A stretch of DNA of 64,000 bases from Pseudonocardia parietis (GTDB taxonomy: Bacteria; Actinomycetota; Actinomycetes; Mycobacteriales; Pseudonocardiaceae). The notes under the pieces are model-generated. The model saw nothing but the letters and a program-made list of their open reading frames with translations, ran no database searches and had not been told where the DNA came from. A program made the translations under genes and the position numbers. This document shows positions 45,754 to 54,960 of this stretch, one piece after another (within the stretch, counting starts at the first letter, position 1; each line of letters starts with the position of its first letter). The stretch lies in NCBI RefSeq assembly GCF_017876315.1, contig NZ_JAGINU010000001.1:6572001-6636000 (forward strand), written 5' to 3'.

Positions 45754-46541
45754 AGCCCGCCGCGTTCACCTACCACCGGGCGTCCTCGGTGCGCGGCGCG
45801 GTCGACCTGCTGACCGAGCTGGCCGACGAGGAGCCGAAGCTCCTCGCCGGCGGCCAGAGCCTGGTCGCGATGATGAACTTCCGGATGGCCCGCCCGGGCC
45901 ACCTGGTCGACATCACGCACGTACCCGGTCTGGCCGGCATCCGCCGCGACGGCTCGCGACTGCGGATCGGGGCGCTGACCACGCACCGGGCCGTGGAGAA
46001 GGCCGACCTGGGCCCGGACTTCGCCGTGCTGTCGCGCGCCATGCGCTGGGTCGGGCACCTGCCGATCCGCACCCGTGGCACGGTCGGAGGCAGCATCGCG
46101 CACGCCGACGCCACCGCCGAGTGGTGCCTGCTCGCGGTCCTGCTGGACGCCCGGATCGTCGCGGAAGGCCCGGCCGGGCGCCGGGAGATCGGCGCGGGCG
46201 ACTTCTTCCTCGGGCCGTTCACCACCGCTCTGGAACCCGACGAGGTGATCGTGGAGATCGTGTTCGACCGGCCCGCACCGCGGGCCGCACTGACCGAGTA
46301 CGCCGACCGGCGGGGCGACTTCGCGATCGTCGCCGCCGGTGCGGATCTCGACACCGGCTCCGTCGTGCTCGGCGGGGTCGCGACGGAGCCGCTGCTCGTC
46401 CGCCCGGCCGGTACCGCCGACGAGATCGCCGGCGCCCTGGGCCTGCGGGACGAACCGGGTGCGCCCGCGGCCTACCGCCGCGGGCTCGTCCGGACCCTCG
46501 TGGCCCGGGCCCGGGCGCAGGCGGGTGGTCAGGATGGCTGA
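45750..46541 (+). CDS. Molybdenum hydroxylase FAD subunit (nicotinate dehydrogenase)
   Basis: 263-aa medium subunit of the CoxM/NdhF type. FAD motifs AGGQSLVAMMNFR (near residue 34) and TRGTVGGSIAHADATAEW (near 110). It passes electrons from the Fe-S subunit to the acceptor. The GTG start overlaps the MFS stop (GTGA) and its end overlaps the Mo subunit by 8 nt. With the next two genes it would make a three-subunit hydroxylase adding water-derived oxygen to C6 of nicotinate. Confidence 0.9.
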   Translation: MKPAAFTYHRASSVRGAVDLLTELADEEPKLLAGGQSLVAMMNFRMARPGHLVDITHVPGLAGIRRDGSRLRIGALTTHRAVEKADLGPDFAVLSRAMRWVGHLPIRTRGTVGGSIAHADATAEWCLLAVLLDARIVAEGPAGRREIGAGDFFLGPFTTALEPDEVIVEIVFDRPAPRAALTEYADRRGDFAIVAAGADLDTGSVVLGGVATEPLLVRPAGTADEIAGALGLRDEPGAPAAYRRGLVRTLVARARAQAGGQDG

Positions 46542-48891
46542 GCCCGGCTTCCGCCGTGACGGCACCTGGGTCGGGGCGAACGTCCCACGGCGCGAGGACC
46601 CGCGGCTGCTCGCCGGCCGCGGCCGGTTCGTCGACGACATCACCCTGCCCCGGATGCTGCACGCCGCGTTCGTGCGCAGCTCCGAGGCGCACGCCCGGAT
46701 CACCTCGGTCGACCTGTCCGAGGTGCGGGAGGTGCCCGGCGTCGTCGCCGCGTTCGACGCCGCCGAGCTCGGGCTGGCCGACATCACCGCCCTGCTCGAC
46801 CGGCCCGCGGAGGAGTTCACGCCGACGTCGATGCCGGTCCTGGCCCGCGACCGGGTCCGCTACGCCGGTGAGCCCCTGGCCATCGTCCTGGCGACCGACC
46901 CGTACGCGGCCGAGGACGGGGTGGAGGCGGCCGTCGTCGAGTACTACCCGCTCGACCCGGTGGTGACCGAGGCCGCCGCGCTGGCCGCCGCGGGCCCACC
47001 GGTGCACGACGAGGCACCCGGCAACGTGCTCGTCGACGTCTCGCTGTTCGCCACCGAGGGCATCGACGACGTGTTCGCCTCGGCGCACACGGCCGTGACC
47101 GTCGAGGCGAACACCGGGCGGCAGAACGCCCTGCCGCTGGAGACCCGCGGCGTCGTCGCCGACTGGGACGACCGCGACGAACAGCTCCTCGTCCGCACCT
47201 GCACCCAGGTCCCGCACCAGGTCCGCACCGTGCTGGCGCGGTGCGCCGGCCTGGACGAGAAGCAGGTCCGGGTCACCGTGCCCGACATGGGCGGCGGGTT
47301 CGGGCAGAAGTGCGTCGTGGGCCGCGAGGAGATCGCGGCCGCGGCGGCGGCCCGCCGGCTGCGCCGCCCGGTGAAGTGGATCGAGGACCGGCGCGAGGCG
47401 CTGACCGCGAGCTTCCTGGCCCGCGAGCAGCACTACACCGCCCGCGCCGCGTTCTCGGAGACCGGCGAGATCCTCGCCCTGGACGCCGACGTCGTCTGCG
47501 ACATGGGCGCCTACTCCTGCTACCCGTTCACGGCCGGGATCGAGCCGCTGATGGCCTCGGCGGAGATGCCGAGCGTGTACACGGTGCCGGCGTACCGGGT
47601 GCGGGGCCGCGCGGTCACCACCAACAAGGCGCCCACCGCGCCGTACCGCGGGGTGTCGCGCCCGCAGTACGTGATGGTGATGGAACGGCTGATGGAACGG
47701 GCCGCCCGCGAGCTGGGCCTCGACGCCCTGGAGGTCCGCCGCCGCAACCTGATCACCGAGTTCCCGTACCGCGGGATCAACAACGTCACCTACGACCCGG
47801 GGTCCTATCTGGAGTCGCTGAACCTGTGCGAGCAGGTGCTGCGTGACGAGGGCTGGCTCGACCACTCCTCGCCGGACGGCCGGGTGATCGGGGTCGGGTA
47901 CTCCTGCTTCTCCGAGCGCACCGGCTACGGCTCGGGAGCGTTCGCCCAGCGCAAGATGCAGGTCGTGCCGGGATTCGACATCTCGCAGATCACGATGGAC
48001 CTGGACGGGACGGTCACCGTCACCACCGGCACGCTGTCGCACGGCCAGAGCCACGAGACGACGTTCGCCCAGATCGTCGCCGACCGGCTCGGGATCGGCT
48101 ACGACAAGGTCAAGATCGTGCAGGGCGACACCGACCGGATCACCTACGGCTGGGGTTCGTTCGCGTCGCGCTCGGTCACCATCGGCGGGTCGGCGGCGTC
48201 GGCGGCCTCGGTGAAGCTGGGCGACCAGCTCCGTGAGATCGCCGCGCACCTGGCCGGTGCGGACATCGACTCGACCCGTCTCGACGGGCGGGGCGGCGTC
48301 CGCGCCGGGGACCGCACGTACCCGTTCACCGAGCTGGCCGACGTCGCCTACCTGCGGGCGCACCTGCTGCCCAAGGACGTCGGCCCCGGGCTGACCGCGA
48401 CGGCCAGCTTCGACGTCGGCGGCGACGGCACGTTCTCCAACGCCACCCACGGCTGCGTGGTCGCGCTCGACCCGGGCACCGGCGGCGTGGAGATCCTGCG
48501 TTACGTCTGCGTGGAGGACTGCGGGGTGGCGATCCACCCGCAGGTCGTCGAGGGCCAGGCCCGCGGCGGAATCGCGCAGGGCATCGGCGGGGCGCTGTTC
48601 GAGCAGGTGACCTACGACGAGCTCGGCCAGCCACTGGCGCCGAGCTTCATGGAGTACAAGGTGCCCACCGCCGCCGAGATCCCGGACGTGCGGATCGAGC
48701 ACCTGGAGACGCCGTGCGCGTTCACCTCGGACGGCGCGAAGGGCGCCGGCGAGGGTGGGACGATCGGCGCACCGGCCGCCGTCCTCAACGCCGTCAACGA
48801 CGCGTTGCGGGCCACCGGTGTCGAGCTGGACTCCACCCCGATCCCGCGCGCCGCGATCTTCGCGGCCCTGTCGTCCGAGGAGAGGTCATGA
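46534..48891 (+). CDS. Molybdenum hydroxylase large (Mo-MCD) subunit (nicotinate dehydrogenase)
   Basis: 785-aa catalytic subunit of the xanthine-dehydrogenase family. VPRREDPRLLAGRGRFVDDI at the start (Ald_Xan_dh_C), PDMGGGFGQKCVVGREE, APYRGVSRPQ, and the catalytic Glu in GAGEGGTIGAPA (E740). No Cys in the CoxL-type VAYxCSFR loop; instead there is PYRGVSRP, so it is not a carbon monoxide dehydrogenase. Substrate by context: nicotinate to 6-hydroxynicotinate. Unlike Pseudomonas NicB there is no cytochrome c tail, so electrons leave through the FAD subunit. Confidence 0.9.
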   Translation: MAEPGFRRDGTWVGANVPRREDPRLLAGRGRFVDDITLPRMLHAAFVRSSEAHARITSVDLSEVREVPGVVAAFDAAELGLADITALLDRPAEEFTPTSMPVLARDRVRYAGEPLAIVLATDPYAAEDGVEAAVVEYYPLDPVVTEAAALAAAGPPVHDEAPGNVLVDVSLFATEGIDDVFASAHTAVTVEANTGRQNALPLETRGVVADWDDRDEQLLVRTCTQVPHQVRTVLARCAGLDEKQVRVTVPDMGGGFGQKCVVGREEIAAAAAARRLRRPVKWIEDRREALTASFLAREQHYTARAAFSETGEILALDADVVCDMGAYSCYPFTAGIEPLMASAEMPSVYTVPAYRVRGRAVTTNKAPTAPYRGVSRPQYVMVMERLMERAARELGLDALEVRRRNLITEFPYRGINNVTYDPGSYLESLNLCEQVLRDEGWLDHSSPDGRVIGVGYSCFSERTGYGSGAFAQRKMQVVPGFDISQITMDLDGTVTVTTGTLSHGQSHETTFAQIVADRLGIGYDKVKIVQGDTDRITYGWGSFASRSVTIGGSAASAASVKLGDQLREIAAHLAGADIDSTRLDGRGGVRAGDRTYPFTELADVAYLRAHLLPKDVGPGLTATASFDVGGDGTFSNATHGCVVALDPGTGGVEILRYVCVEDCGVAIHPQVVEGQARGGIAQGIGGALFEQVTYDELGQPLAPSFMEYKVPTAAEIPDVRIEHLETPCAFTSDGAKGAGEGGTIGAPAAVLNAVNDALRATGVELDSTPIPRAAIFAALSSEERS

Positions 48892-49415
48892 CCGACGTGC
48901 AGCTGGTCGAGCTGCGGGTGAACGGCGAGCGGCACGATCTCGCGATCTCCCCCCGGCGCACGCTGGCCGACGTGCTCCGCCACGACCTCGGGCTGACCGG
49001 CACGCACGTCGGTTGTGAACACGGCATCTGCGGGGCCTGCACGGTGCTGGTCGACGACCAGCCGGCGCGCGCCTGCCTGCTGTTCGCCGTCCAGGTGGAG
49101 AACTCGCAGATCCGCACCGTGGAGTCGCTGGCGGGGCCGGACGGCGAGCTGTCGGACCTGCAGCAGTGCTTCTCCGATCACCACGGCCTGCAGTGCGGGT
49201 TCTGCACGCCCGGCTTCCTCATGCTGGCCGAGGGCTACCTGGCCGAGGAGCCCGACGCGTCCCGCGAGGAGATCCGCGAGGTCGTCGCCTCGAACCTGTG
49301 CCGCTGCACCGGCTACCAGACCATCGTGGACGCCGTCGACGACTGCGCGTCCCGCCGCCGCGCGGTCCTGCAGGCCGCGCTCGACACGGAACGAACAGCA
49401 GGGAGCACCGCATGA
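48888..49415 (+). CDS. Molybdenum hydroxylase [2Fe-2S] subunit (nicotinate dehydrogenase)
   Basis: 175-aa small subunit with two [2Fe-2S] clusters: plant-type CEHGICGACTVLVDDQPARAC (split here as CEHGICGAC, then C about 12 residues on) and the helical-domain cluster CGFCTPG ... CRCTGYQ. ATG start overlaps the large-subunit stop (ATGA). Gene order FAD-Mo-FeS differs from the common FAD-FeS-Mo order. No molybdenum-enzyme maturation gene (XdhC/CoxF-like) is in the cluster. Confidence 0.92.
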   Translation: MTDVQLVELRVNGERHDLAISPRRTLADVLRHDLGLTGTHVGCEHGICGACTVLVDDQPARACLLFAVQVENSQIRTVESLAGPDGELSDLQQCFSDHHGLQCGFCTPGFLMLAEGYLAEEPDASREEIREVVASNLCRCTGYQTIVDAVDDCASRRRAVLQAALDTERTAGSTA

Positions 49416-50047
49416 GCCTGCACGGAGCCGATACCGACGCCACCTACGACCGCGCCGGGTTCGGGGCCCGCAGCCGCCTCGGGACCCGGCCGGCGATCGT
49501 CGTCGTGGACCTGACGGCCGGGTTCACCGACCCGGCCGCGCCCACCGGCAGCGACCTGTCCGAGGTGGTCGCCGCGACGTCATCGCTGGTCGAGGCCGCG
49601 CGCCCGATCGGCGCGCCGGTCGTGTGGACGACCATCGCCTTCACCCCGGCCGAGCTCGACACCCTGCCCTGGCTGGTGAAGGCGCCCGGCATGCGCGGGC
49701 TCGTCGAGGGCTCGGACGCCGTCGCGTTCGACGGCCGCCTCGACGTGCGCGGCACCGACCACGCGCTCACCAAGAAGGGCGCATCGGCGTTCTTCGACAC
49801 CGGACTCGCGACCGTGCTCCGTGCATCCGGTGTGGACACCGTGCTGGTCTGCGGGGCCACCACGAGCGGCTGCGTGCGCGCGAGCGCGGTCGACGCCGTC
49901 CAGTCCGGATTCGGGGTGCTCGTGCCGCGCGAGTGCGTCGGCGACCGGGCGCAGGGCCCGCACGACGCCGCCCTGTTCGACATCGACGCGAAGTACGGCG
50001 ACGTCGTCGGTCTCGACGACGCGATCGCCTACCTGAAGACACTGTGA
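49412..50047 (+). CDS. nicF: Maleamate amidohydrolase (isochorismatase-like)
   Basis: 211-aa cysteine hydrolase. Triad: Asp in VVVDLTAGFTD, Lys in LTKKGASAFF, nucleophile Cys in CGATTSGCVRASAVDA. The GATTSGCVRASAVD form is shared with N-carbamoylsarcosine amidases and maleamate amidases. Context (nicC, nicD, nicX, nicE) points to maleamate to maleate plus ammonia. ATG overlaps the Fe-S subunit stop (ATGA). Confidence 0.87.
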   Translation: MSLHGADTDATYDRAGFGARSRLGTRPAIVVVDLTAGFTDPAAPTGSDLSEVVAATSSLVEAARPIGAPVVWTTIAFTPAELDTLPWLVKAPGMRGLVEGSDAVAFDGRLDVRGTDHALTKKGASAFFDTGLATVLRASGVDTVLVCGATTSGCVRASAVDAVQSGFGVLVPRECVGDRAQGPHDAALFDIDAKYGDVVGLDDAIAYLKTL

Positions 50048-50078
50048 CATACAAGGACGCGACATTGGAAGGACGGCT

Positions 50079-50930
50079 GTGACCTCCACCCTCACCACCC
50101 GCCAGGTCCGCCAGGACGCCCTGGCCGACCTCGCCGATGTCCAGGCGGTGTCGCGCTGGGCGCGCAACGGCGACGTCCGGCTGCACGTGCTGGACTACGA
50201 GGGTTCCGGCACCCCGGTGCTGATCGTGCCCGGCATCACCAGCCCGGCGATCACGATGGACTTCGTCGCGCGCGAGCTGAGCGACCTGTGCCGGCCGCTG
50301 CTGCTCGACGTCCGCGGCCGCGGGCTGTCCGACTCCGGAACCTCCTGGACCCTCGGCGACTACGCCGACGACGTGCTCGCCGTACTGTCCGAACTGGACC
50401 TGGGCGCGGAGCCGGTCGTCGTCGGGCACTCGATGGGCGCGCGGATCGCCGCCGTCACCGCCACCGCGCGGCCGCTGCGCGGGACCGTGCTCGTCGACCC
50501 GCCGCTGTCCGGGCCCGGCCGCGGGCCCTACCCGACCACCCTCGAGGCGTTCCTCGGCCAGCTCACCGAGGCCGTGCGCGGTACCGACGCCGACGAGGTC
50601 GCCCGCGCCTGGCCGCGCTGGCCGCGGGCCGAGCAGGGGCTGCGCGCGCGCTGGCTGTCCTCCTGCGACGAGGCCGCGATCCGGGCCACCCACGCCGGGT
50701 TCGAGAACGAGGACTTCTTCGACGCCTGGCCGTCGGTGCCCGCCCCGACGACCGTGCTGTACGGCGCGGACTCCCCCGTGGTCACCGCCGACGGCGCCGC
50801 CGAGATCGCCGCTGCCAACCCGCGCGGTGAGCTCGTCGCGATCCCGGACGCCGGGCACATGGTGTTCTGGGACAACCCGGCCGAGTCGCTGCGGCTGCTG
50901 CGCAGCACGCTGGAGCCGCTGGTCGGCTGA
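50079..50930 (+). CDS. nicD: N-formylmaleamate deformylase
   Basis: 283-aa alpha/beta hydrolase. Oxyanion stretch LIVPGITSPA, nucleophile in VVGHSMGARIAA, acid near YGADSP, His in DAGHMVFWDNP. It would split N-formylmaleamate, the product of NicX, into maleamate and formate; the next enzyme, NicF, is encoded 31 nt upstream. GTG at 50079 with GGAAGGA upstream. Last gene of the plus-strand arm. Confidence 0.87.
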   Translation: MTSTLTTRQVRQDALADLADVQAVSRWARNGDVRLHVLDYEGSGTPVLIVPGITSPAITMDFVARELSDLCRPLLLDVRGRGLSDSGTSWTLGDYADDVLAVLSELDLGAEPVVVGHSMGARIAAVTATARPLRGTVLVDPPLSGPGRGPYPTTLEAFLGQLTEAVRGTDADEVARAWPRWPRAEQGLRARWLSSCDEAAIRATHAGFENEDFFDAWPSVPAPTTVLYGADSPVVTADGAAEIAAANPRGELVAIPDAGHMVFWDNPAESLRLLRSTLEPLVG

Positions 50931-51096
50931 GGACGGTGCGAACGCCCCGGAACGCCCCCACCGGGCGGTCCGGGGCGCTGTCGTCGGTGGGTGCGGGTAC
51001 CGGTCGGCACCGTGCGCGGGCCTCCGGTGCCACCGTCGGCGTCGCGCCCGGCCCGCCGGGCTGCTGAGCCGGGGCGCGTGCGCGCCCCTTCGGGCC

Positions 51097-51102
51097 TACT
51101 GT
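51097..51102 (+). promoter_or_regulatory. Likely -10 box of the lipoprotein gene
   Basis: TACTGT ends 7 nt before the GTG at 51110 with no ribosome site between, again a leaderless layout. Confidence 0.4.
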
Positions 51103-51109
51103 CGCGGAC

Positions 51110-51592
51110 GTGGGTACCCGAACCCGGACCGGCGCGTCCGTCCGGGCGGCCACCGTCGTGGTGGCCGCCCTGCTCGTGCTGTCCGGCTGCTCATCCGGCC
51201 CGGCGACCCTGGACCGGGCCCCCGACGACTCCGGACCGGGTACGAGCTCGTCCGACCGGGTCGGTGAGCCCGGCGCCGAGTCGCTGCGGACCAAGTTCCG
51301 CTACTTCTCCGCGGACGGGCGCCTCACCCGCGACCCGGCCGAGGTCTTCGGTCGCTGCGCGCGCTTCACCGGTGAGATCCGAAACGTGCTGCCGCAGATC
51401 CGGCGGGACGTCCCGGCCGCCGCCGACCAGGCCGACGCCACCGAGCAGGCCCTGGACCGCTTCGCCACCGCCGGCTGCGAGGCGGCCCCGGGCATGCCCG
51501 GCGGTGGCGACGCCGCGACCTGCGGGCCGGCCTACCGGGAGGTGCAGGAGGCCACGCAGGGCCTCGCGACCGCGGTCGGTGCGTCACGCTGA
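51110..51592 (+). CDS. Hypothetical lipoprotein
   Basis: 160 aa. Signal with lipobox VLSGC (Cys near residue 27), then a Ser/Asp/Gly linker and a helical domain with four Cys (GRCARF, AGCEAA, ATCGPA and others) that could form disulfides outside the cell. No family recognised. It lies between nicD and the minus-strand kinase gene with its own promoter, so it need not belong to the nicotinate pathway. Confidence 0.7.
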   Translation: MGTRTRTGASVRAATVVVAALLVLSGCSSGPATLDRAPDDSGPGTSSSDRVGEPGAESLRTKFRYFSADGRLTRDPAEVFGRCARFTGEIRNVLPQIRRDVPAAADQADATEQALDRFATAGCEAAPGMPGGGDAATCGPAYREVQEATQGLATAVGASR

Positions 51593-51598
51593 GCCGGA

Positions 51599-52504
51599 TC
51601 AGGCGGCCAGAAGAGTGTCCACTTCGGCCCGGGTCGGTGCCGTCGCCGGCCCGTACCGGGTGACGGCCAGTGCCGCGGCGGCGTTCGCCCGTCTCACGGC
51701 CTCGGGCCAGTCGGCGCCACGCAGCAACTCGGCAGCGAGCACACCGCAGTGGGCGTCACCGGCGCCGTTCGTGTCGACGGCCTCGACCGGCGGCGCCGGG
51801 ACCCGCTCGGCCTGCCCGTCCCGGATCAGCACACAGCCCCGGGCACCGTCGCGGACCACGACGGTCGCGCCGTCCGGGAGCTGTCGGGAGAGCTCCCGAC
51901 CCGCCGCGAGGGCGTCCGGCTCTCCGGACAGCAGGTGTGCCTCCCGGGCGTTGCAGCTCAGCACACCGGTCACGGCGAGCATCCGTTCCCACGTGTGCGC
52001 GGGAACATCGGTCACCAGCGGTCCGGGATCGAGCAGCACCGCTGCCGCTGTATCGGCCACGAAGGACACGAGCCGGTCGGCCTTGTCCGGGACGAGCAGG
52101 CTGTAGCCGGACACGTACACGACGTCGTGCGGCGCCGCGGGCGGCAACGGGATCGCCCGGCCGGACTCGGCCCCGCTGCCGGTCACGAACGTGCGTTCCC
52201 CGGACGGTTCGACCAGGACCACACAGACACCCGTGTCGACGTGCGGATCCGGCGGCGCTGCGACGGTGACGCCCTCGACAGCCAGCGCTGCCCGCACCAG
52301 CTCTCCGCGCGGCCCGGTGCCGTGCCCGCCGGCGTACGTCACTGCGGCGCCCGCCCGGGCAGCCGCGGCGACGACGTTGATCCCGCCACCGGGAAGCATG
52401 ACGGTGTCGGAGGCGAGGACGTCGCCGCCCGGCGGGGGCAACGCGGGGACCCGCATGACCAGGTCGACGAGCACCTGCCCGGTGTGCACGAGCCGGCCGG
52501 TCAC
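51599..52504 (-). CDS. PfkB family sugar/nucleoside kinase
   Basis: 301-aa ribokinase-like enzyme. N-terminal substrate site LPGGGINVVAAAARAGA, C-terminal anion hole and base in VDTNGAGDAHCGV. GTG start at 52504 overlaps the permease stop (GTGA). With the ADP-ribosylglycohydrolase, transporter and GntR genes it has the same parts as E. coli yegTUVW (YegV is the kinase). It may phosphorylate ribose or a nucleoside released by the hydrolase; substrate not known. Confidence 0.85.
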   Translation of the reverse strand: MTGRLVHTGQVLVDLVMRVPALPPPGGDVLASDTVMLPGGGINVVAAAARAGAAVTYAGGHGTGPRGELVRAALAVEGVTVAAPPDPHVDTGVCVVLVEPSGERTFVTGSGAESGRAIPLPPAAPHDVVYVSGYSLLVPDKADRLVSFVADTAAAVLLDPGPLVTDVPAHTWERMLAVTGVLSCNAREAHLLSGEPDALAAGRELSRQLPDGATVVVRDGARGCVLIRDGQAERVPAPPVEAVDTNGAGDAHCGVLAAELLRGADWPEAVRRANAAAALAVTRYGPATAPTRAEVDTLLAA

Positions 52505-53946
52505 CGGGGCTCCCGGGCTCCGCCCAGCAGGGCGTACCCCCCGGCCGCGACGACGAAGGTGATCACCCAGGCGAGTCCGTTCTCGCCGAACCACGTACCG
52601 GCGAGCGGGCCGGTGAACCACGGTGTCGACGCCGGGCCGACCGTCGCGAACAGGTACCCGGCGACGATCGCCACGGCCCAGGCCGTCGTGGCCCGCGGCT
52701 CGATCCCACCGCGGTACCAGTAACGACCGGTGGGCGAAGTGTCGATCAGGGCGTCCGGGTCGTAGTACCGGCGGCGCAGCATGTCGACCACGAACACACC
52801 GACCCACGCCGTGATCGGGATCGCGAGCGCGCTGATGAAGGCGATGAACGGCGTGTAGAAGCCGTCAGCGACCAGCATGAAGTAGATCGCGCCGACGAAG
52901 GTCACCAGCACGTCGAGGACCACCGCGTACACACGCGGCAGCTTGACGCCGAGGGTCAGCGTCGTGAGCCCCGCCGAGTACACGGACAGGTGGTTGGACA
53001 GCAGCAACCCGCCGAACGCGGCGACCAGGTACGGGATCGCCATCCAGACCGGGAGCATGTCCCGGATGGCGGCAACCGGGTCGCCCGCTTCCGCGAGTGC
53101 AGGGTCGCCGGCCGCCAGCAGGCTGCCCAGCGAGATCAGCAGCACCAGCGGGATCCCGGCACCGGCGGCCGCGGACAGCACCAGCGATCCGGCCCGCACC
53201 GACGGTGCCTGGTAGCGGGACATGTCGGCCGAGGCGTTCGCCCAGCCGATGCCGGTTCCGGCCGCGATGAGGCCGACCGCGGCCACGACCGCGCCGATCG
53301 GCGCCGGGGTCGCCGACGCTACGGCGGTCCAGTTCACGGTGGCGACCAGGAACCCACCGACAAGGATGTTGAGCGCGCCGAACACCCAGGTCGCCCAGCG
53401 CTGGACGGCGACCAGGAACCCGTGGCCGAGACCCGCGACCAGCACCGTGCAGAGCACGAAGACCGCGATGCACGCGATGGTGATCACCGGATGGTCCTTC
53501 GCCGCCGGGCTGGTACCCGTCACGATGGTGACCAGTGAGAGCAGCGCGAACGCGGCGGTGGTCGTGTTGACCGTCTCCCAGCCGAGCCGGGAGATCAGTG
53601 ACACCAGGGTCGGGCCGATGTTGCCACGCGCACCGAACACGGCCCGGGACAGGGTCAGCCCGGGCGCACCGCCGCGGCGGCCCGCGATCGAGATGGCGCC
53701 GACGATCGCGAATGAGCCGACGGCACCCAACACCGCGGCGATGACGGCCTGCCAGACCGTGAGCCCGGACGCGACGAGCGTCGCACCCAGCGGGAGGCCC
53801 AGGATCGAGATGTTCGCGGCGAACCAGACCCAGAACAGCTCACCCGGCCGCCCATGGCGTTCGGCGAGGGGCACGGGCTCGATGCCCCGCGTTTCGAGGG
53901 TCCCACCTGCGGGACCGGCATCGGTGTCGGTCGTACCGGTGGCCAT
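52501..53946 (-). CDS. NCS1 family nucleobase/nucleoside permease
   Basis: 481 aa, 12 membrane segments, cytosine-permease group of NCS1: ERHGRPGELFWVWFAANISI at the start, GRRGGAPGLTLSRAVFGARGN in the first third, and GIGWANASADMSRYQAPS in the centre. NCS1 proteins import purines, cytosine, allantoin, hydantoins, uridine, and vitamins such as nicotinamide riboside relatives in fungi. Here it takes the transporter role that MFS YegT has in E. coli. ATG at 53946. Confidence 0.88.
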   Translation of the reverse strand: MATGTTDTDAGPAGGTLETRGIEPVPLAERHGRPGELFWVWFAANISILGLPLGATLVASGLTVWQAVIAAVLGAVGSFAIVGAISIAGRRGGAPGLTLSRAVFGARGNIGPTLVSLISRLGWETVNTTTAAFALLSLVTIVTGTSPAAKDHPVITIACIAVFVLCTVLVAGLGHGFLVAVQRWATWVFGALNILVGGFLVATVNWTAVASATPAPIGAVVAAVGLIAAGTGIGWANASADMSRYQAPSVRAGSLVLSAAAGAGIPLVLLISLGSLLAAGDPALAEAGDPVAAIRDMLPVWMAIPYLVAAFGGLLLSNHLSVYSAGLTTLTLGVKLPRVYAVVLDVLVTFVGAIYFMLVADGFYTPFIAFISALAIPITAWVGVFVVDMLRRRYYDPDALIDTSPTGRYWYRGGIEPRATTAWAVAIVAGYLFATVGPASTPWFTGPLAGTWFGENGLAWVITFVVAAGGYALLGGAREPR

Positions 53947-53955
53947 GACAGCCTC

Positions 53956-54960
53956 CTATCGAGAGGTGGACCGGATGTGGAGCAACCCCTCGACCACGTC
54001 GTCGAGGGGGTCGAGTAGCGGTGCGTTGACCCGGCGCACGCTCGCGACCAGATCCGCGGGCAGGCCGGCGGCACCGTGCACCGCACCGAGGACGGCGCCG
54101 CAGATCGCGGCGATCGTGTCGGTGTCCCCGCCCAGTGAGGCCGCGGTGACCAGCGCGTCCCGTGGGTCGTCGCCGAGCGCCGCCGCCAGGCCGAGCGCCG
54201 CGACGACCGACTCGGTGGCCGTCACCGACGTCCCGACGACGCCGGCGACGGTGTCGGCGAGCCTGTCCGGGGCCAGCCCGGGCAGCAGCCGGACGGCGGC
54301 CTCGAGCCTGGACGCGACGTCGGCGCCGGCCATCCAGTTCCCGCGCCGGGCGCCGGCCCGGGCCGCGTCCACGGCGGCGGCCAGTGCGGCGGGAAGCCCC
54401 GCACCGGACACCGCGGTGGAGACCGCTGCGGCGACCGCGGCGGCGGCGGCGATCCCGGGAGCGGTGTTGTGGGTGACGACCGCGGACTCCACGACGGCGT
54501 CGAGCAGCCGCGGACCGGTCGCGGCGATACCGATCGGGGCGACCCGCATCGCAGCGCCGTTGGTGACGCCGTCGCGACCGGCGAGTTCCGGTGGTTCACC
54601 CTCGGCAAGCCGGGTCAGCGCGCGGCGGGTGGAAGGTCCGAGCAGGTCCAGGGACCCGCGCAGGAGCATCTCCTTCTCCCAGTCCCCGAGCGCGGAGGCG
54701 AACACCCGCGCGGGCACCCGTCCCTCGTGGGCGACGAGGATCCGGGCGAGCAGCAACGCCTGCTCGGTGTCGTCGGTGACGGTCCCCGCCGGGAGCTTCG
54801 GAGCGATCGGCTGGTCGTCGGCGCCGTCGAGCAGCCGGTCGACGGCCCCGTACCGGGCCGCGATCGCCTTGCGGGACATCGACTGGGTCGGCATGCCGAG
54901 GGCGTCGCCGACGGCCAGGCCGAGAAGCGTGCCGAGCGCGCGATCCTGCTCACCGCTCAC
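53956..54960 (-). CDS. ADP-ribosylglycohydrolase-like (DraG family) hydrolase
   Basis: 334 aa, DraG/ARH fold. The magnesium ligands are present: GLAVGDALGMP at the start, PAGTVTDDTEQALLLA, and the C-terminal LGGDTDTIAAICGAVLGA. The family cuts N-glycosidic bonds to ribose. Operon partners (NCS1 permease, PfkB kinase, GntR) suggest a small nucleoside, not an ADP-ribosylated protein, as substrate. GTG start at 54960 overlaps gntR (GTGA). Confidence 0.85.
   Translation of the reverse strand: MSGEQDRALGTLLGLAVGDALGMPTQSMSRKAIAARYGAVDRLLDGADDQPIAPKLPAGTVTDDTEQALLLARILVAHEGRVPARVFASALGDWEKEMLLRGSLDLLGPSTRRALTRLAEGEPPELAGRDGVTNGAAMRVAPIGIAATGPRLLDAVVESAVVTHNTAPGIAAAAAVAAAVSTAVSGAGLPAALAAAVDAARAGARRGNWMAGADVASRLEAAVRLLPGLAPDRLADTVAGVVGTSVTATESVVAALGLAAALGDDPRDALVTAASLGGDTDTIAAICGAVLGAVHGAAGLPADLVASVRRVNAPLLDPLDDVVEGLLHIRSTSR

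Noticed and set aside
46219..48702. 827-codon minus-strand open frame opposite the Mo subunit
   Set aside because: Low-complexity Gly/Ala/Arg/Val protein without motifs; shadow of the xanthine-dehydrogenase-type gene.
46534..48891. Carbon monoxide dehydrogenase (CoxMLS) assignment for the Mo hydroxylase
   Set aside because: The CoxL active-site Cys loop is missing and the genes lie among nic genes.
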